Below, one piece after another: positions 31,106-40,697 of a DNA stretch of 64,000 nucleotides. The DNA lies in assembly GCA_963803025.1 (NCBI GenBank), contig CAWDKZ010000020.1:310001-374000 (forward strand). The letters are read 5' to 3'. The translations under genes and the position numbers were made by a program. Positions within the stretch are counted from its first letter, which is position 1. Each line of letters begins with the position of its first letter. Under the pieces are notes generated by a model that did no database searches, was not told the origin of the DNA, and saw only the letters and a list, made by a program, of their open reading frames with translations. This DNA comes from Bog-793 sp963803025 (GTDB taxonomy: Bacteria; Actinomycetota; Acidimicrobiia; Acidimicrobiales; Bog-793).

Positions 31106-32063
31106 CCACACGCCGGTCATGGTCGACGAGGTCGTCGCGCTCGTCCGACCCGTGCCGCCGGGCATCGTCGTCGACGCGACGCTCGGCGGCGGCGGGCACG
31201 CCGCAGCAGTCCTCGAGAGCCGTCCTGACCTGGTCCTGGTCGGGATCGACCGCGACCCCGAGGCGGTCGCCGCGGCGACCGCTCGCCTCGCGTCCTTTGG
31301 CGACCGCGCCCGGGTGCGCCACGCCCGGTTCGACGCCCTCGACGAAGCGCTCGCGGCGTCGGTTCCCGACGAACTCGCCCGGGCCGGCGGGGTCTCGGCG
31401 GTGCTGTTCGATCTCGGGGTGAGCTCGCACCAACTCGACGACCCGGCTCGGGGATTCTCGTACCGGGTCGCGACACCGCTCGACATGCGGATGGACCGTG
31501 GCCAGCGGCGGAGCGCGCAGGACCTCGTCAACACCCTCGGCGAAGAGGACCTCGCGCGGCTATTCGCCGCGCACGGCGAGACGCGTTTCGCCCACCGGAT
31601 CGCCCGGGCGATCGTCGGCGAGCGCCCGATCCCGACGACGGCCGCGCTCGCGGAGCTGGTGGCGAGGATGGTGCCGCCCGGAGCCCGGCGGCGGGGTCAC
31701 CCTGCGGGTCGGGTCTTCCAGGCGCTGCGCGTCGCCGTCAACGAGGAACTCGAGGTCCTGCCCGTCGGGCTCGACCGGGCGCTCGGCCAACTCGTCGCCC
31801 GGGGCCGCATCGTGACGCTCGCCTACCACTCCGGCGAGGACCGCCTGATCAAGCAGCGTTTCCGCGCCTGGTCGACCGGTGGCTGCACCTGCCCGTCCGG
31901 CCTGCCCTGCGTCTGCGGCGCACGGCCGTCGGTGCGCCTCGTGACCCGGGGGGCCCGCCGCCCGGCCGCCGACGAGGTCGCGCGCAACCCCCGGGCCGAG
32001 GCGGCGCGTCTCCGGGCCGTCGAGCGCCTCGCGACCGACGACGAGGGAGCCGGGCGTCGATGA
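31089..32063 (+). CDS. rsmH: 16S rRNA (cytosine(1402)-N(4))-methyltransferase
   Basis: RsmH (MraW) methylates N4 of C1402 in 16S rRNA. The 324-residue protein starts SQGTFHTPVMVDEVVALV, has the SAM site VVDATLGGGGHAAAVLE and GIDRDPEAVAAA, then VLFDLGVSSHQLDDPARGFSYR, PLDMRMDRGQ, and VFQALRVAVNEELEVL. The C-terminus has LAYHSGEDRLIKQRF followed by CTCPSGLPCVCGARP. ATG 31089 gives the normal HxPVM N-terminus; the open frame upstream to 30810 is not homologous. The stop overlaps ftsL (ATGA). Confidence 0.94.
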   Translation: MSQGTFHTPVMVDEVVALVRPVPPGIVVDATLGGGGHAAAVLESRPDLVLVGIDRDPEAVAAATARLASFGDRARVRHARFDALDEALAASVPDELARAGGVSAVLFDLGVSSHQLDDPARGFSYRVATPLDMRMDRGQRRSAQDLVNTLGEEDLARLFAAHGETRFAHRIARAIVGERPIPTTAALAELVARMVPPGARRRGHPAGRVFQALRVAVNEELEVLPVGLDRALGQLVARGRIVTLAYHSGEDRLIKQRFRAWSTGGCTCPSGLPCVCGARPSVRLVTRGARRPAADEVARNPRAEAARLRAVERLATDDEGAGRR

Positions 32064-32500
32064 CGCCGGCACGCGCCGCCCACGCGGTCGTCGCATCCAC
32101 CGAGGAGCGGCAGGCAACCGGGGCGCACCGCGCCAATCGGGCCGGTCTCGCCGTCGTCGGCCGTGCCGAGCTGGAACAGCGCCGCCTCCGACGCCGGGCG
32201 CGGGCGATCCTCGTGCTGGCGGCGCTCTTCGTCGCCGGGGCGCTACTCATCGTCGCGGCAGGTCAGGCCTTCGTTGCCGCGCAGCAGGTCCACCTGGACC
32301 GGCTCGACCAGCAGCTGGCGACGGCGGTCGCCAGGGACGAGAACCTCCAGCTCGCCCGGGCGCAGCTCGAGTCGCCGTCGCGCATCCTCAAGCTCGCCGA
32401 GCGTCGCCTCGGGATGGTCGTGCCGCCGAGCGTGACCTACCTCGTCCCCGTCGAAGCCAGCCGGACCGCCGAGCCCGCGTCGGCGAGGAACGCGACGTGA
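32060..32500 (+). CDS. ftsL: cell division protein FtsL-like
   Basis: The 146-residue bitopic protein occupies the ftsL position. It has a basic cytoplasmic part (RAELEQRRLRRRARA), one membrane helix (ILVLAALFVAGALLIVAAGQAFVAA, about residues 50-74) and an external coiled coil (LDRLDQQLATAVARDENLQLARAQLESPSRILKLAERRLGMVVPPSVTYLVPV). The coiled coil would pair with the DivIC-like partner and FtsQ at the septum. Sequence conservation in this family is low, so identity rests on topology, length and location. ATGA overlap with rsmH, and the stop overlaps ftsI. Confidence 0.8.
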   Translation: MTPARAAHAVVASTEERQATGAHRANRAGLAVVGRAELEQRRLRRRARAILVLAALFVAGALLIVAAGQAFVAAQQVHLDRLDQQLATAVARDENLQLARAQLESPSRILKLAERRLGMVVPPSVTYLVPVEASRTAEPASARNAT

Positions 32501-34248
32501 CAGGGCCCGTTCGGCGTGGCGTCGGCCGGCGCCCGCCGAGAGCGCCCGCCCGTCGCGCCCGGTTGGGCGCCGTCGCGGCGGTGATGGTGCTCGCCTCGGT
32601 CGGCCTCGCGGTTCGCCTCACCGTCGTCCAGGTCGTCGACGGCGTCCGTTACGCCGCATACGAGAAAGGCGAGGTCGACCAGAAGGTCGTGCTCGGCGCG
32701 ACGCGGGGTGCCATCTACGACAGCACCGGGGACGTGCTCGCCGTCTCGGTGCCCCGGACCGACGTCGTCGCGGACGACTTCCAGATCACGAAGCCCGTCG
32801 CCGAGGCGAGGACGCTCGCGCCGTTGCTCCGCGTCCCGGTGGCGCGACTCGCCGGCGAGCTCGGCGAGCGCAACGGTTACGTCGTTCTCGCCCGCGGGCT
32901 GACAAACGCCGAGGTGGCCCCCATCGAGCGTCGTGACCTCGCGGGTCTCTCCTTCGCGGCCGACAGCGTGCGCGTGATGACGGGGAGCGACGTCTTCCAG
33001 CCGCTGATCGGCGGCGTCGACGCCGCGGGGGTCGGCGACGCCGGGATCGAGCAGGCTGACAACGCCCTGCTCGCCGGGAGGGCCGGCAGCGAGCTCGTCG
33101 CCCTCGCGCCGGGTGGGTACACGCTTCCGGGCGGGCCGACCCACGTGGCCGCGGCGAAGGCGGGGACGGGGCTCGTCCTCACGATCGACGAGCCGCTGCA
33201 GGTGGAGGTGGAGAAGGATCTCGCGGCGCAGATGGTCTCCACCGGTGCGCACAGCGGCATCGCCGTCGTGATGGACGTGCACAGCGGGGCGATCCTCGCG
33301 ATGGTCGATCTCATCGCCGGTCCGCACGGGTCGATCGGACCGGCGGCGTCGAACCTCGCCGCGACGACCGTCTACCAGCCGGGCTCGGTGATGAAGCTCG
33401 CCACCGTCATGGCCGCCCTGCAGGCCGGACTCATCACGCCGTCGACGGTGCTGACCGTGCCGGACTCGATCGGTGTCGGCGGCTACCGGTTCGCCGACGC
33501 CGAGGTCCACCCGACCGAGCAGCTCAGCGTGGCGCAGATCCTCGCGCAGTCGTCGAACATCGGCACGATCGAGATCGCGCAACGGCTCGGGCTCACCCGC
33601 CTCGCCGCGGGACTGTCGGCCCTCGGCTTCGGCCGCCCGACGGGGCTCGACTGGCCGGGCGAGTCCGCCGGGATCGTCGGTTCGCCGGCGACGTGGTTCG
33701 GGTCGGCGGCGGCGGCGGTACCGATCGGCACCGGCATCGCCGTGACGCCGCTCCAGGTGCTCGACGCCTACAACACGATCGCGAACGGTGGCGTCTTCGT
33801 CACCCCCCGTCTCGTCGCCGGCACGGTCAACGGTGACGCGAGCGAGCACCTCTTGTCGGCGCGGTCCGGCGTACGGGCGGTCGCCGCCCGGACGGTCGGC
33901 GAGCTCGTGCCGATGTTGGAGGGTGTCGTGCAGGACGGGACGGCCGTGCTCGCCAACATTCCGGGGTACACCGTGGCCGGCAAGACCGGCACCGCCCAGG
34001 TCCCCGAAACGACCGAGCCCGGCTACGTCCCAGGTGACTGGAACGCGACGTTCGTCGGCTTCGTTCCCGCCCAGGACCCGGAACTCTCGGGGATCGTCGT
34101 GCTGAACCACCCCGCACCGATCTACGGTGGTTTGGTGTCTGCCCCAGTCTTTTCCCAGATCATGCGCTACGCGCTTCGTCGCTTCGACATACCGCCCTCG
34201 TCCTCCGCAGCGCTCGCTGCGAGCGTGAGCCCAGCGTCGAAGCGGTGA
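32497..34248 (+). CDS. ftsI: septal peptidoglycan transpeptidase FtsI (PBP3)
   Basis: The 583-residue class B penicillin-binding protein has a basic start, one membrane anchor (about residues 24-45), a pedestal domain (RGAIYDSTGDVLAVSVPRTDVVAD) and the transpeptidase domain. Active-site motifs are SVMK in VYQPGSVMKLA (nucleophile Ser), SSN in AQSSNIGT, and KTGT in VAGKTGTAQVPE. GYVPGDWNATFVGFVPAQDPE is typical of FtsI. There is no PASTA domain. It links septal peptidoglycan strands made by FtsW, encoded downstream. Both ends overlap neighbours. Confidence 0.94.
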   Translation: MTGPVRRGVGRRPPRAPARRARLGAVAAVMVLASVGLAVRLTVVQVVDGVRYAAYEKGEVDQKVVLGATRGAIYDSTGDVLAVSVPRTDVVADDFQITKPVAEARTLAPLLRVPVARLAGELGERNGYVVLARGLTNAEVAPIERRDLAGLSFAADSVRVMTGSDVFQPLIGGVDAAGVGDAGIEQADNALLAGRAGSELVALAPGGYTLPGGPTHVAAAKAGTGLVLTIDEPLQVEVEKDLAAQMVSTGAHSGIAVVMDVHSGAILAMVDLIAGPHGSIGPAASNLAATTVYQPGSVMKLATVMAALQAGLITPSTVLTVPDSIGVGGYRFADAEVHPTEQLSVAQILAQSSNIGTIEIAQRLGLTRLAAGLSALGFGRPTGLDWPGESAGIVGSPATWFGSAAAAVPIGTGIAVTPLQVLDAYNTIANGGVFVTPRLVAGTVNGDASEHLLSARSGVRAVAARTVGELVPMLEGVVQDGTAVLANIPGYTVAGKTGTAQVPETTEPGYVPGDWNATFVGFVPAQDPELSGIVVLNHPAPIYGGLVSAPVFSQIMRYALRRFDIPPSSSAALAASVSPASKR

Positions 34249-35777
34249 CGAACTCGGCGGTGGAGGGCGAGGGCGTGGCAACCGACCTCGCGGTCGACCG
34301 GATCATCGACCGGGTCGCTCCGCTCGTCGTGCTGGGCGACCGCGGGGGGGCCACGATCACCAGCGTCGTCTTCGACGACCGCGAGGTGACGGCGGGCTCG
34401 CTCTTTTGCTGCTTGCCCGGCGCCCGCCACGACGGTCACGACTACGTCGGCGTCGCCGCGGCGGCGGGTGCCGTGGCCTTCCTCTGCGAGCACACTCTCG
34501 GCGCCGAGGTCGGCGACGCACTGCAGCTCGTGGTGCCACCGGGCACGGCGCGCATCGCGATGGCGAGAGCGGCGTGCGCCTTTTTCGAGGATCCCGCCAG
34601 CGCGCTGCGCACCGTTGGGATCACGGGCACGAACGGCAAGACGACGGCGACGTATCTGCTCCGGTCGATCCTCGAGCGGGCCGGGTGGCCCACCGGGGTG
34701 ATCGGGACGCTCGAGGGGGCGCGCACGACACCCGAGTCGCCGCACCTGCAGCGGGCGCTCGCGCGCCTGCGCGACGGGGGAGTAGTCGCGGGCGCGATCG
34801 AAGTGACCTCGCACGCCCTCGTGCAGCATCGGGTCGACGGGATCCGGTTCGACGTGGCCGTGTTCACGAACCTGTCCCGGGATCACCTCGACTACCACGA
34901 GACGCTCGAGTCGTACTTCGCGGCGAAAGCGAGGTTGTTCACCCCGGAGCGCGCCCGCTTCGCGGTCGTCAACCGTGACGACGAATTCGGGCGCCGGCTC
35001 GTCGACCGCGCCGAGATCCCGACGGTCTCGTACTCGCTCGATGACGCGCGCGACCTGGAGCTCGGCCTGACCAAGAGCAGCTTCCGCCTCGGCAAGCGCG
35101 CCGTGCACCTGCATCTCGGCGGCGAGTTCAACGTCTCGAACGCTCTCGCCGCCGCAAGCGCGGCCCGCGCCCTCGGGGTCGAACCCGACGCCATCGTCGA
35201 CGGGCTCGACAAGGCGGCGGGCGTCCCGGGCCGCTTCGAGGCGATCGAGGGCGCCGGGGGCGTCGTCGCCATCGTCGACTACGCCCACACCCCCGCGGGT
35301 CTCGAGGGGGTGCTGCGTGCCGTGCGTGCCGAACGCGCCGCGGCCGACGTCGCTGGGAAGCCGGGGGTCATCGTCGTCTTCGGTTGCGGAGGGGACCGGG
35401 ACCGCGGGAAACGGCCGGTGATGGGCGAGGTCGCCTCGCGGCTCGCCGATGTTGTCGTGCTGACGACCGACAACCCTCGGAGCGAGGACCCAGAGTCGAT
35501 CATCGACGAGATCCGTGCCGGGATGTCCGGAGCCGCCAGGCTCGTCGTCGAACCCAACCGTAGGACCGCGATCGCAGGCGCGCTGCGCGCCGCCCGACCC
35601 GGCGACGTCGTCGTCGTGGCGGGGAAGGGTCACGAGACGACGCAGCAGTTTACCGACGTGACACTGAGATTCGACGACCGAGAGGTCGTGCGCGCCGAGT
35701 TGGAGTGGATCGAGCGAGCGAAGCGACGACCGACCGCGAGGAAGGGCGGCCCGGGACCGGAGGGGGCGGCCCGATGA
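34245..35777 (+). CDS. murE: UDP-N-acetylmuramoyl-L-alanyl-D-glutamate--2,6-diaminopimelate ligase
   Basis: MurE adds the third residue to the cytoplasmic peptidoglycan precursor. The 510-residue protein shows the ATP-binding GITGTNGKTTATYLLRSIL, IEVTSHALVQHRVDGIRFD, FTNLSRDHLDYHETLESYF with the carbamylated-lysine region (AAKARLF), VDYAHTPAGLEGVLRA and the DNPRSEDPESI motif. DNPR marks a meso-diaminopimelate enzyme, in keeping with dapF, dapD and dapE here. Start GTG 34245 overlaps ftsI by GTGA. The stop overlaps mraY, leaving no room for murF. Confidence 0.95.
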   Translation: MTNSAVEGEGVATDLAVDRIIDRVAPLVVLGDRGGATITSVVFDDREVTAGSLFCCLPGARHDGHDYVGVAAAAGAVAFLCEHTLGAEVGDALQLVVPPGTARIAMARAACAFFEDPASALRTVGITGTNGKTTATYLLRSILERAGWPTGVIGTLEGARTTPESPHLQRALARLRDGGVVAGAIEVTSHALVQHRVDGIRFDVAVFTNLSRDHLDYHETLESYFAAKARLFTPERARFAVVNRDDEFGRRLVDRAEIPTVSYSLDDARDLELGLTKSSFRLGKRAVHLHLGGEFNVSNALAAASAARALGVEPDAIVDGLDKAAGVPGRFEAIEGAGGVVAIVDYAHTPAGLEGVLRAVRAERAAADVAGKPGVIVVFGCGGDRDRGKRPVMGEVASRLADVVVLTTDNPRSEDPESIIDEIRAGMSGAARLVVEPNRRTAIAGALRAARPGDVVVVAGKGHETTQQFTDVTLRFDDREVVRAELEWIERAKRRPTARKGGPGPEGAAR

Positions 35778-36807
35778 TCGCGATCTTCATGGCGGGCACC
35801 ATCGCCCTTCTCGTCTCGGGTTTCGGCACGCCGATCCTGCTGCGATCGCTCGCGGACCGTCGCATCGGTCAGCAGGTCCGCAGAGACGGCCCCGCGATCC
35901 ACATCGTGAAGGAGGGCACGCCGACGATGGGCGGGATCGCGATCATCGGCGCGGCGGCCGCCGGCTACCTGCTCGGACACGTCGGCAACAACGCGCCGTT
36001 CACCTGGGCGGGCGGCTTCGTCATGTCCGCGCTCGTGCTCGCCGGGGCGATCGGTTTTGCCGACGACCGGCTGAAGGTGCGACGCCAGCGCAGCCTCGGG
36101 CTCAACAAACGGGGCAAGATCGTGCTCCAGCTCCTCGTCGGCGTCGGCTTCGCGCTCGCCGCCGAGTACTGGGCCCACGCGAGCACGGTTATCTCGTTCA
36201 CCCCGCGAGCGTGCCTGGCGTGCTGCTCGGCACGGCGTTGTGGGTGGTCTGGGCGACGTTCATCATCACCGCAGGCGCCAACGCGGTCAACCTCACCGAC
36301 GGCCTCGACGGACTTGCCGCCGGGTCGTCCGCCTTCACGTTCGCGGGCCTGACGCTCATCGGCTACTGGCAGTACCGCCACGTGCAGATCTACCACGTCC
36401 ACGCGGCCCTCGACCTCGCCCTCGTCGCGATCGCGCTGGCCGGTGCGTGTGTCGGTTTCCTCTGGTGGAACGCGGCCCCGGCGCGGATCTTCATGGGCGA
36501 CACGGGCTCGCTGGCGATCGGGACCGCCCTCGCGTGTCTCGCGCTCGAGATGAACGTGCAGTTGCTCCTGCCGATCCTCGGGGGCCTGTTCGTCGTGGTC
36601 ACGTTCTCGGTCGTCATCCAGGTGATCAGCTTCCGCGTCTTTCACACCCGCGTGTTCCGGATGGCACCGATCCATCATCACTTCGAGCTCGCCGGGTGGC
36701 CGGAGACGACGGTGATCGTCCGCTTCTGGATCTTCTCGGCGCTCTGCACGGCGGTCGGACTGGGCATCTTCTACGCCGACTTCCTCGGCGTGCGGGCGCT
36801 GCTGTGA
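35774..36807 (+). pseudogene. mraY: phospho-N-acetylmuramoyl-pentapeptide-transferase, split by a one-base frameshift
   Basis: MraY makes lipid I. The first part (from ATG 35774) reads IAIFMAGTIALLVSGFGTPILL, IVKEGTPTMGGIAI, GFADDRLKVRRQRSLGLNKRGKI, ending in frame near SFTP. The rest lies in the -1 frame: WVVWATFIITAGANAVNLTDGLDGLAAG, ARIFMGDTGSLAIG, and MAPIHHHFELAGWPE. The shift falls in CCCC at 36201-36204; one more C would restore a protein of about 344 residues with all motifs. Because the enzyme is essential, a base-calling error or programmed slippage is more likely than true loss. ATGA overlap with murE, GTGA with murD. Confidence 0.85.
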
Positions 36808-38183
36808 CCGGGAGGCCCGTGCCGGCGAGCGGTCTGTCCGGACCGGTGGCGGTCATCGGTTTCGCCGTCACCGGTCAGGCCGTGGCGCGGGTGCTGCGCG
36901 ATCGGGGGCTCGAGATCGTCGCGGTCGAGGACGCGCCGACCCCGGAGCGGCGGGCGGCCGCACGCGCCCTCGGCGTCGAGTTCGTCGCCGCTCCCTCCCG
37001 GACCGAACTCGGCGACGCCGTCGGGGGCTGCGCGCTCGTCGTCGCGAGCCCCGGCGTGCCGCCGCGGCATCCCGTGTTCGGGCTCGTCGAGCCGGACCGG
37101 CTCATCTCGGAGATCGAGCTCGCCTACCGACTGTCACCGGTGCCCATCGTGGCGGTGACCGGGACGAACGGCAAGACGACGGTGACCGCGCTCGTGACGG
37201 CGATGCTCGCCGCCTCCGGGGTGCGCGCCGAGGCCTCCGGGAACATCGGTCAACCGCTGATCTCGACGGTGACAGCCGGCAGCGCGGACCTGGCGGTGGC
37301 GGAGGTTTCGTCGTTCCAGCTCGCGCTGACCTCGTCGTTCCATCCTGCCGTCGCCGCATGGCTGAACGTCGCCGAGAACCATCTCGACTGGCATCGCTCG
37401 TTCGGCGACTACGTGGCCGCCAAGGCCCGCATCTGGGCGAACCAGGGTGACGACGACGTCGCGGTGGCGAACCTCGACGACCCGATCGTGATCGCGGAGG
37501 CAAGACGATCGCGCGCCCGCGTGGTGACGTTCGGGCAGACCGGCCGGGGGTATCGGCTTGTCGAAGATCGGTTCCTCGCCCCGGACGGCGGGCTACTCGC
37601 GACGAGTCGCGATCTCGTGCGGGACCTGCCGCACGACCGCCTGAACGCGCTCGCGGCGCTCGCCGCCGCGCTCGAGGCGGGCGCCGCGCCTGACGGCTGC
37701 CGTGCGGTGCTCCGCGCGACGCCGCCCCCGGACCACCGGCTGACGCACGTGGCGACGATCGGCGGCGTCGCGTACTACGACGATTCCAAGGCGACGACTC
37801 CCGCGGCGGTGACCGCCGCGGTCCGCGGTTTCTCGTCGGTGGTTCTCATCCTCGGCGGGCGGAACAAGGGCCTCGACCTCTCGACGATCCGGCGTGCCGT
37901 CGACGACTGCGCGGGACTCGTCGTGCGCGGCGTGGTCGCCATCGGCGAAGCGGCAGAAGAGGTCGTCGCGGCGTTCTCCCCCGGCCACGCGGTCGCCCGG
38001 GCCGAGTCCATGGGCGAGGCGGTCTCGCGCGCGGCCGGCATGGCCCGCGCCGGAGACGCGGTGCTGCTCTCGCCGGGCTGCGCCTCCTTCGACTGGTACG
38101 AGTCGTACGCGGCGCGTGGCGAGGACTTCGCCTCGGCGGTGCACGAACTCGGGTCGCGTGACGTCCGTCAGCGGGGGGCCTGA
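36804..38183 (+). CDS. murD: UDP-N-acetylmuramoyl-L-alanine--D-glutamate ligase
   Basis: MurD adds D-glutamate to UDP-MurNAc-Ala. The 459-residue protein begins with a Rossmann-like UDP domain (VAVIGFAVTGQAVARVLRDRGLEIVAVED). It has VASPGVPPRHPVF, the ATP site IVAVTGTNGKTTVTALV, ASGNIGQPLI, VAEVSSFQLALTSSFHP, NVAENHLDWHRSFGDYVAAKARIW and the C-terminal DDSKATTPAAVTAAVRGF, LILGGRNKGLD and LLSPGCASFDWYESYAARGEDF. Start GTG 36804 overlaps the mraY stop (GTGA); GTG 36819 is also possible. Confidence 0.95.
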   Translation: MTGRPVPASGLSGPVAVIGFAVTGQAVARVLRDRGLEIVAVEDAPTPERRAAARALGVEFVAAPSRTELGDAVGGCALVVASPGVPPRHPVFGLVEPDRLISEIELAYRLSPVPIVAVTGTNGKTTVTALVTAMLAASGVRAEASGNIGQPLISTVTAGSADLAVAEVSSFQLALTSSFHPAVAAWLNVAENHLDWHRSFGDYVAAKARIWANQGDDDVAVANLDDPIVIAEARRSRARVVTFGQTGRGYRLVEDRFLAPDGGLLATSRDLVRDLPHDRLNALAALAAALEAGAAPDGCRAVLRATPPPDHRLTHVATIGGVAYYDDSKATTPAAVTAAVRGFSSVVLILGGRNKGLDLSTIRRAVDDCAGLVVRGVVAIGEAAEEVVAAFSPGHAVARAESMGEAVSRAAGMARAGDAVLLSPGCASFDWYESYAARGEDFASAVHELGSRDVRQRGA

Positions 38184-38184
38184 G

Positions 38185-39510
38185 ATGGCGAGCGGTGTCA
38201 TCGAGCGGCGCGGCGCGGCGAGACCGACGCGGCGGCGCGACGAGCGGGAAGTCGTGCACCTACGTCTCGTCGGCGGTTCTGCCGTCGCTCGGGACAGGAT
38301 CCGTGCCGACAGCGCTGCCGCGCCGAAGCGCGCCAGCGCGGGTCCGTCAGCGGCGGCCGTCGCCGCTCGCCGCGACGCGGTCGCGCTCACCGCCCTCGTC
38401 GTCGGGTTCGCCGTCTTCGGTCTCGTCATGGTGCTGTCGAGCTCGTCCGTGGAATCGATCGCCAGCTCCGGGTCGCCGTGGTCGGTGTTCGAGCATCAGG
38501 GTATGTGGACGGCCCTCGGCGCGCTCGTGTTCGTCGCCGCGATCCGTCTCGACCTGCAGCTCTGGCGGCGCCTGGCGGTGCCGGTCTTCATCGGCACGCT
38601 GGTGATGCTCGTCGCGGTGCTCGTGCGCGGGATCGGCACGGTCACCGCCGGCTCGGCCCGATGGATCGGCCTCGGCCCGCTGCGGATCCAGCCGTCAGAG
38701 TTCGCGAAGTTCGCCGCGGTCCTGTTCCTCGCCGATCTGCTCGCTCGCCGCACGGGTGCGACGGGTCCGCGCGCTGACTGCGTCCGTCCGGTGTTCATCG
38801 CGCTCGTGGTGCTCGGGGTTCTCATCGTGCGCCAGCCGGATCTCGGCACGGCGGCGGTCGTCGCCGTGATCGGCGCGGTGCTCCTCTACGCGGCCGGCGC
38901 ACCGCTGCGCAAGGTCGTCGCGACGGGCGGAGTGTTCGCCGCGCTCGGCGGCGTGTTCTTGTTGGCCGAGCCGTACGGCAGGGCGCGCCTGGACGGGTTC
39001 TGGGACCCGTTCGCCCACGCCTCGACGACGGGGTACCAGGTCGTCCAGTCGCTCGTGGCGCTCGGCTCGGGGCACTGGTTCGGGACGGGTCTCGGCGGTT
39101 CCCCGGCCGCGTGGGGCTTCTTGCCGAACGCCAACAACGACTTCATCTTCGCGATCATCGGCAACAACTTCGGGCTCGTCGGGGCGTTCGGCGTGCTCGC
39201 CGGGTTCGCGGCGATCGGCTGGCTCGGCCTCCGGATCGCGCGCCGCACCGAGGACCGCTTCGCCTTCCTGGTCGCGACCGGCGTCACGACCTGGATCGTC
39301 TTCCAGGCGCTCATCAACGTCGGCGGCGTCGTCGGCGCGCTCCCCGAGACGGGGATCCCGCTCCCGTTCCTGTCCTCCGGGGGGTCGTCGCTCGTCGTGC
39401 TGGCCGCGGCGATCGGGCTGCTCGTGCGCATCGCCGGCCACCCCGAGGCAAAGACGCGCTCGTCCGCCGTCGTGCAACGCGAGCGGCAACGGGTTCGAAT
39501 GGGGCGGTGA
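38185..39510 (+). CDS. ftsW: septal peptidoglycan glycosyltransferase FtsW
   Basis: FtsW polymerises lipid II at the division site with FtsI. The 441-residue SEDS protein has a basic cytoplasmic extension of about 60 residues and then about ten helices. Signature stretches are GSARWIGLGPLRIQPSEFAKFAAVLFLADLLARR, IVRQPDLGTAAVV (catalytic-Asp loop), GYQVVQSLVALGSGHWFGTGLGGSPAAWGFLPNANNDFIFAIIGNNFGLVG and LPETGIPLPFLSSGGSSLVVLA. The usual LPxxHTDFIFAxIGEE loop here reads LPNANNDFIFAIIGNNFG. It starts at ATG 38185 one base after murD. The stop overlaps murG. Confidence 0.93.
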   Translation: MASGVIERRGAARPTRRRDEREVVHLRLVGGSAVARDRIRADSAAAPKRASAGPSAAAVAARRDAVALTALVVGFAVFGLVMVLSSSSVESIASSGSPWSVFEHQGMWTALGALVFVAAIRLDLQLWRRLAVPVFIGTLVMLVAVLVRGIGTVTAGSARWIGLGPLRIQPSEFAKFAAVLFLADLLARRTGATGPRADCVRPVFIALVVLGVLIVRQPDLGTAAVVAVIGAVLLYAAGAPLRKVVATGGVFAALGGVFLLAEPYGRARLDGFWDPFAHASTTGYQVVQSLVALGSGHWFGTGLGGSPAAWGFLPNANNDFIFAIIGNNFGLVGAFGVLAGFAAIGWLGLRIARRTEDRFAFLVATGVTTWIVFQALINVGGVVGALPETGIPLPFLSSGGSSLVVLAAAIGLLVRIAGHPEAKTRSSAVVQRERQRVRMGR

Positions 39511-40697
39511 CGACGACCCGGGCCGAGGTGATCGTCACCGGAGGGGGGACCGCGGGCCACGTTCTTCCGGCGATCGCGCTCGCCCGGGCGCTCGTCGCGG
39601 CGGGGCACGTGCCCTCGACGATCCACTTCGTCGGGACGCGCCGGGGCATGGAAGGGCGTCTCGTGCCCGACGCCGGGTTCTCGCTGACGCTCCTGCCCGG
39701 GCGGGGCGTCGTTCGCCGGCCGAGTCTGCGGAACGTGACCGCGCTCGCCGGCATCGGCGTCGCCTTCGTCCTGTCGCTCGCGACGCTCGCGCGACGGCGT
39801 CCGCGTGTCGTCGTCGCCGTCGGAGGCTTCGGGGCGGTTGCCTGTTCGCTGGCCGCCGCCGTGCTGCGCATCCCCGTCGTCGTGGTCAACGTCGACTCGG
39901 TTCCGGGCGCGGCGAACCGGATGATCGGGCGTTTCGCCCGGGCTTGCGCCGTCGCGTTCCCGGCAACGGAGCTGCCCCGAGCCGTCGTGACCGGCGCGCC
40001 CGTGCGTCCCGAGGTGCTCGCGGTCGACCGTTCCCGCGAGGGGCGGGCCCGGGCGCGCCGGGCGCTGTCCGTGGCGGGCGACGGCACGCTCGTCGGCGTG
40101 GTCGGCGGTTCGCTCGGCGCCCGACGCCTCAACGACGCGGCGCTCGATCTCGCACAGCGTCTCCCGGCGCACGAGGGCTTCGTCGTGTACCACGTCTGCG
40201 GCACGCGGGCGCTCGAGGAGGTGACGACCGCGGCCGGCGCGGCGGGACTGTTCGGACGCGCCGGGCTCGACTACCGAGTCGTCGGCTACGAGGACCACCT
40301 GGCGGAACTTCTCGCCGCGGCCGACGTGGTGGTGTGCCGCGCCGGCGCCTCGACCGTGGCCGAGCTCTCCGTGATCGGCACGCCGAGCATCCTCGTCCCG
40401 CTTCCCGGTGCACCGGCGGACCACCAGCGACGGAACGCGGAATGGTTGCGCGCCGTCGGCGCAGCGGTGCTCCTCGCCGACGACGAGGCGACCGGGGCGC
40501 GGCTCTGCACGGAGATCCTCGCGCTGCTCGGCGACCCGGGGCGGCTCGAGGCCATGGGCGCGGCCGCGCGCTCGGCCGGCCGGCCCGACGCGGCGGCCGC
40601 CGTCGCGGCCCTCGTCGACGAGGTCGCCGCCCGGAGGTGGGCCGGAGCGCGCGAGCCGGCCGTCGGGATCCGTCCCGGACGACAGGACGGCCGATGA
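39507..40697 (+). CDS. murG: UDP-N-acetylglucosamine--undecaprenyl-pyrophosphoryl-MurNAc-pentapeptide transferase
   Basis: MurG converts lipid I to lipid II at the inner face of the membrane. The 396-residue GT-B enzyme shows VTGGGTAGHVLPAIALARALVAAGH (first G loop), FVGTRRGMEGRLVPDAGF, VVAVGGFGAVACSLAA, VVNVDSVPGAANRMIGRFAR, GVVGGSLGARRLNDAA (second G loop, with Leu for the common Gln) and the nucleotide-site CRAGASTVAELSVIGTPSILVPLPGAPADHQRRNAEWL. Start GTG 39507 overlaps the ftsW stop by GTGA and the stop overlaps murC. Confidence 0.94.
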   Translation: MTTTRAEVIVTGGGTAGHVLPAIALARALVAAGHVPSTIHFVGTRRGMEGRLVPDAGFSLTLLPGRGVVRRPSLRNVTALAGIGVAFVLSLATLARRRPRVVVAVGGFGAVACSLAAAVLRIPVVVVNVDSVPGAANRMIGRFARACAVAFPATELPRAVVTGAPVRPEVLAVDRSREGRARARRALSVAGDGTLVGVVGGSLGARRLNDAALDLAQRLPAHEGFVVYHVCGTRALEEVTTAAGAAGLFGRAGLDYRVVGYEDHLAELLAAADVVVCRAGASTVAELSVIGTPSILVPLPGAPADHQRRNAEWLRAVGAAVLLADDEATGARLCTEILALLGDPGRLEAMGAAARSAGRPDAAAAVAALVDEVAARRWAGAREPAVGIRPGRQDGR

